Origin: Treponema sp.
Lineage (GTDB): Bacteria; Spirochaetota; Spirochaetia; Treponematales; Breznakiellaceae
Assembly: GCA_031268245.1 (NCBI GenBank)
Contig: JAIRXN010000166.1
Coordinates: 1-17,065 of the forward strand
DNA length: 17,065 bases
Direction: 5' to 3'
Position numbers and translations under genes: made by a program. The notes below the pieces were generated by a model, which worked only from the letters and a program-made list of their open reading frames with translations, made no database searches and was not told the DNA's origin. Positions 14,712 to 17,065 of this stretch are shown one piece after another (position 1 is the first letter of the stretch; each line of letters begins with the position of its first letter).

Positions 14712-15497
14712 CTAATCCGGAATTTCAAACACCCCTTCAAGGATATGTTTGGGACGGTAGGGGAAACGGATAATATCCGTAAGGCTTGTAACGCCCGACA
14801 GAACAAGTACGGTTTCTATTTCCGATTCAACGCCGGCGACAATATCGGTGTCCATCCGGTCTCCCACAATGGCGGTGTCTTCCCTCCGGGCGTCGAGGCG
14901 GCGCAGCCCGTGGCGCATCATGAGGGGGTTTGGCTTGCCCACAAAATAGGCCTTCGTGCCGGCTGCAAGTTCTATGGGCGCCACCAGGGAACCGCAGGCA
15001 GGAACTATGGCGTTTTCCACGGGGCCTGAAAGGTCAGGATTGGTGCCGATGAGCCGGGCTCCTTTCAGCACAAGATTCACCGCGCGTTCCAGGGCCTCAA
15101 GGTTGTAGCCCCGGCCTTCACCGACAACCACATAGTCCGGGTTCACGTTGTTCATGGTAAAGCCTGAGTCGTAGAGGGCCTGGATAAGGCCGGGTTCGCC
15201 TATAACGTATACGGAGCCGCCGGGACACTGGGACGCGAGGAAACTTGCCGTGGCCAGGGCGCTGGTGTAGAAATGTTCGGGATCAACCATGATTCCCAGC
15301 CTGGCAAGTTTCTGCGAAAGTTCCAGAAGGGAGCGTTCACTCGAATTGGTAAGGAAGAGGTAGGACTTCTCTTTCCTGTTAAGCCAGTCAACAAATTCCG
15401 GGGCGCCCTTCAAAAGCTTGTTTCCGTGATAGATAACACCATCCATGTCGATGATAAAAGCCTGCCGGCTCCGGATACGTTCAAGGTCTTTGCTCAT
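14712..15497 (-). CDS. HAD-superfamily phosphatase of the NagD-like (IIA) group
   Basis: Probable phosphatase of a small phosphorylated metabolite, cytoplasmic, 261 residues. Motif I is DMDGV, with nucleophile Asp17 and general acid Asp19. Motif II is TNSS at 50-53. A C2-type cap domain spans roughly 75-180. Motif III is the Lys in GKPNP, and motif IV is VGDRMDTDI. This order and the cap position fit subfamily IIA (NagD, 4-nitrophenylphosphatase, phosphoglycolate phosphatase-like). The ATG at 15497 is preceded on the minus strand by GAGGA (15503-15507) with a 5-base spacer. It is convergent with sua5 and divergent from the aromatic gene. The substrate cannot be assigned. Confidence 0.9.
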   Translation of the reverse strand: MSKDLERIRSRQAFIIDMDGVIYHGNKLLKGAPEFVDWLNRKEKSYLFLTNSSERSLLELSQKLARLGIMVDPEHFYTSALATASFLASQCPGGSVYVIGEPGLIQALYDSGFTMNNVNPDYVVVGEGRGYNLEALERAVNLVLKGARLIGTNPDLSGPVENAIVPACGSLVAPIELAAGTKAYFVGKPNPLMMRHGLRRLDARREDTAIVGDRMDTDIVAGVESEIETVLVLSGVTSLTDIIRFPYRPKHILEGVFEIPD

Positions 15498-15605
15498 CCT
15501 GTTCCTCTTTCACTTAATATAACCATAAGTATAACGGCAAAAAGAGTGAATTCATAGAGGACGGAGGAGTTGTCCAAAAGCTTCCGTATCCGTATGATGG
15601 GACAC
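15498..15605. promoter_or_regulatory. Divergent intergenic region, HAD gene and aroF-pheA
   Basis: The 108 bp between the two divergent starts has an AT-rich core at 15511-15535. On the minus strand TATACT (complement of 15528-15533) is a good -10 match for the HAD gene. On the plus strand TATAAC occurs at 15518-15523 and 15530-15535. No convincing -35 was found for either. GGAGGAG at 15563-15569 is a strong Shine-Dalgarno-like string but is 24 bases or more from both ATG candidates of the downstream gene. Confidence 0.4.
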
Positions 15606-17065
15606 ATGATTGTTGTGCTATCAAAAGGAATTTCAAATCACGACAGGGAGATGATCCGCATCTATCTCAAGGATCGCGGTTTTCAGGTTCGGGAACAGTC
15701 TCTGGGCGAAGACGCCATCATCGGCGCTGCGGGCAAGGGAGTTGCGGATCTCCATGAATTGGCACTGCTGCCCGGCGTAGAACGGGTAGCCGCCACCAGC
15801 AAACCATACGAACTGGTGAGCCGGGAAACCCACAGCGAAGATACCATAGTACGCGTTGACGCGGGGAACGGCGTTTCTGTACAGATCGGCGGCAGCCGCA
15901 TCACCGTCATTGCCGGTCCCTGCGCGGTAGAAAGCCGGGAGCAGATCCGGGAAACCGCCGCACGGGTGAGGGAAAGCGGAGCGGTGATGCTCAGAGGGGG
16001 CGCCTATAAACCCAGAACCAGTCCCTACGCCTTTCAGGGCCTCGGCATGGAAGGACTTGAATACATGAAGGAAGCCGGGGAAGAGCAGGGTATGCCGATT
16101 GTCACCGAGGTAGTTTCTCCCGAGCTGGCTTTTCAGATGAAGGATCTTACCGACATGTTCCAGATAGGCGCCCGGAACATGCAGAATTTCGAATTGCTGA
16201 AAAAAGCCGGTTCCCTGGGGAAGCCGGTTCTCCTGAAGCGGGGGCCTTCCGCCACTATAGAAGAATGGCTCCTCTCCGCCGAATACCTCCTGGCATCGGG
16301 AACGAAAGACGTGGTGCTCTGCGAGCGGGGAATCCGTACCTTTGAAACCTATACGCGGAACACACTCGACATTTCCGCCATCCCGGTAGTCAAGGGACTC
16401 TCCCATCTTCCGGTGATCGTAGATCCCAGCCACGCGGTTGGAATCCGGGCCAAGGTGAGTTCCGCGGCCCTGGCAGCCATTGCCGCAGGCGCGGACGGCC
16501 TTACCGTGGAGGTACATCCCCGGCCGGATGAAGCTCTGTCCGACGGCCCCCAGTCCCTCTATCCCGAGCAGTTTGAACGGCTTATGCGGGACATTGAAGC
16601 CCTCTCCCCGGTGGTTGGAAAGGAACTACTCAGAACACCGCGGCCTGAACATATCCGCCTTCACAATGCCCTGGCCGGGAGCGCGGAAGATTCTTCCCGG
16701 AATCTGAACCGTGCAGATCTGCCGGTTGCATTTTCCGGGGAAAGCGGCGCCTTTGCCGAGCAGGCCCTTCTTCGTGCATTCGGGGAAGAGGCGCCGCGCC
16801 TGGGGCTTGACGGCTTCAAGGCTGTTTTCGATGCGGTGCTCGACGGTTCGGCTGCCTTCGCGGTGGTTCCCGTGGAGAACAGCCTTGCCGGTTCCGTGCA
16901 TGAAAACTACGATCTCTTCCTCCGCTATCCGGATATCGCAATGGTTGGAGAACTCAAGCTGCGGATCGTTCACTGCCTCATCGGAGATGAAAAAGCCGGC
17001 ATTGAAAGCATCGGCATCATCCGCAGTCATCCCCAGGGATTTGCCCAGTGCCGGGACTTTCTGGA
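15606..17065 (+). CDS. DAHP synthase (type I-beta) fused to prephenate dehydratase, 3'-partial
   Basis: First enzyme of the shikimate pathway joined to the phenylalanine-branch dehydratase. Residues 1-75 (MIVVLSKGISNHD...) resemble the ferredoxin-like regulatory domain of Thermotoga-type DAHP synthase. The barrel follows: GPCAVES from 104, RGGAYKPRTSPYAFQG, QIGARNMQNFELL, PVLLKRG, LCERGIRTFE, DPSHAVG, GADGLTVEVHP. After a linker (about 345-370), a prephenate dehydratase domain begins at 374 with VAFSGESGAFAEQA, then VPVENSLAGSVHENYD and SHPQGFAQC. The window ends inside it, so the Thr-Arg-Asp-Phe active site and any ACT domain are unseen. The ATG at 15606 gives the family N-terminus. ATG 15594 and TTG 15570 are in-frame alternatives; the TTG has AGAGGA 8 bases upstream. 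No chorismate mutase lies between the two domains. Confidence 0.9.
   Translation, partial: MIVVLSKGISNHDREMIRIYLKDRGFQVREQSLGEDAIIGAAGKGVADLHELALLPGVERVAATSKPYELVSRETHSEDTIVRVDAGNGVSVQIGGSRITVIAGPCAVESREQIRETAARVRESGAVMLRGGAYKPRTSPYAFQGLGMEGLEYMKEAGEEQGMPIVTEVVSPELAFQMKDLTDMFQIGARNMQNFELLKKAGSLGKPVLLKRGPSATIEEWLLSAEYLLASGTKDVVLCERGIRTFETYTRNTLDISAIPVVKGLSHLPVIVDPSHAVGIRAKVSSAALAAIAAGADGLTVEVHPRPDEALSDGPQSLYPEQFERLMRDIEALSPVVGKELLRTPRPEHIRLHNALAGSAEDSSRNLNRADLPVAFSGESGAFAEQALLRAFGEEAPRLGLDGFKAVFDAVLDGSAAFAVVPVENSLAGSVHENYDLFLRYPDIAMVGELKLRIVHCLIGDEKAGIESIGIIRSHPQGFAQCRDFL

Noticed and set aside
15633..16517. A 294-codon minus-strand frame in the region after the HAD gene
   Set aside because: The plus strand here encodes DAHP synthase motifs without interruption, running to the window edge. 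The minus frame is a shadow.

Overview
The window reads as a block of bacterial chromosome, tightly packed, with nearly all genes on the + strand, short gaps or overlaps, and moderate to slightly high GC by eye. The best guess for the host is a spirochaete of the Treponema/Spirochaeta type. That rests on overall protein flavour and on intergenic hairpin repeats ending in CCGCTTAAAA that I associate with such genomes. It is an inference, not a proof. No phage, IS, tRNA, rRNA or CRISPR signal was seen.

Positions 1-4876 encode a 2-oxoacid dehydrogenase complex in the order E2 (5' end cut off by the window), E3, and a single E1 in which the alpha and beta chains are fused. E1 overlaps by ATGA with a PHP-fold metal-hydrolase-like gene (4873-6210). 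That gene overlaps an SDR dehydrogenase resembling sorbitol-6-phosphate dehydrogenase, which carries an extra N-terminal region of about 120 residues. A 145 bp gap follows, holding two tandem 67 bp copies of a unit with a TATAAT box, a palindrome and a terminator-like hairpin. The last bases of the second copy form the ribosome binding site of a SorE-like L-sorbose-1-phosphate reductase. Next come lipoate-protein ligase (lplA), rhamnulokinase (rhaB), a 160 bp gap with three stem-loops, L-rhamnose isomerase (rhaA), a CorA metal transporter and a Sua5-type tRNA threonylcarbamoylation enzyme. A convergent NagD-like HAD phosphatase follows. Divergent from it is a DAHP synthase fused to prephenate dehydratase, which runs off the right edge.

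Putting the genes together: LplA could lipoylate the E2 encoded upstream, so the oxoacid dehydrogenase and its cofactor attachment sit in one gene string. The same string holds four sugar genes (hexitol-phosphate dehydrogenase, ketose-1-phosphate reductase, rhamnulokinase, rhamnose isomerase) and a PHP protein of unknown substrate. This suggests a catabolic module linking ketose, hexitol or deoxysugar breakdown to oxidative decarboxylation of a 2-oxoacid. No aldolase, sugar transporter or sugar regulator lies in the window, so the pathway cannot be closed here. The right end (sua5, HAD phosphatase, aroF-pheA) is housekeeping.

The items most worth a second look are the duplicated 67 bp unit, the two-member hairpin repeat family, the oxoacid dehydrogenase/sugar/PHP/LplA neighbourhood, and several unusual protein architectures: fused E1, twin subunit-binding motifs in E2, the extended SDR, and the DAHPS-PDT fusion.
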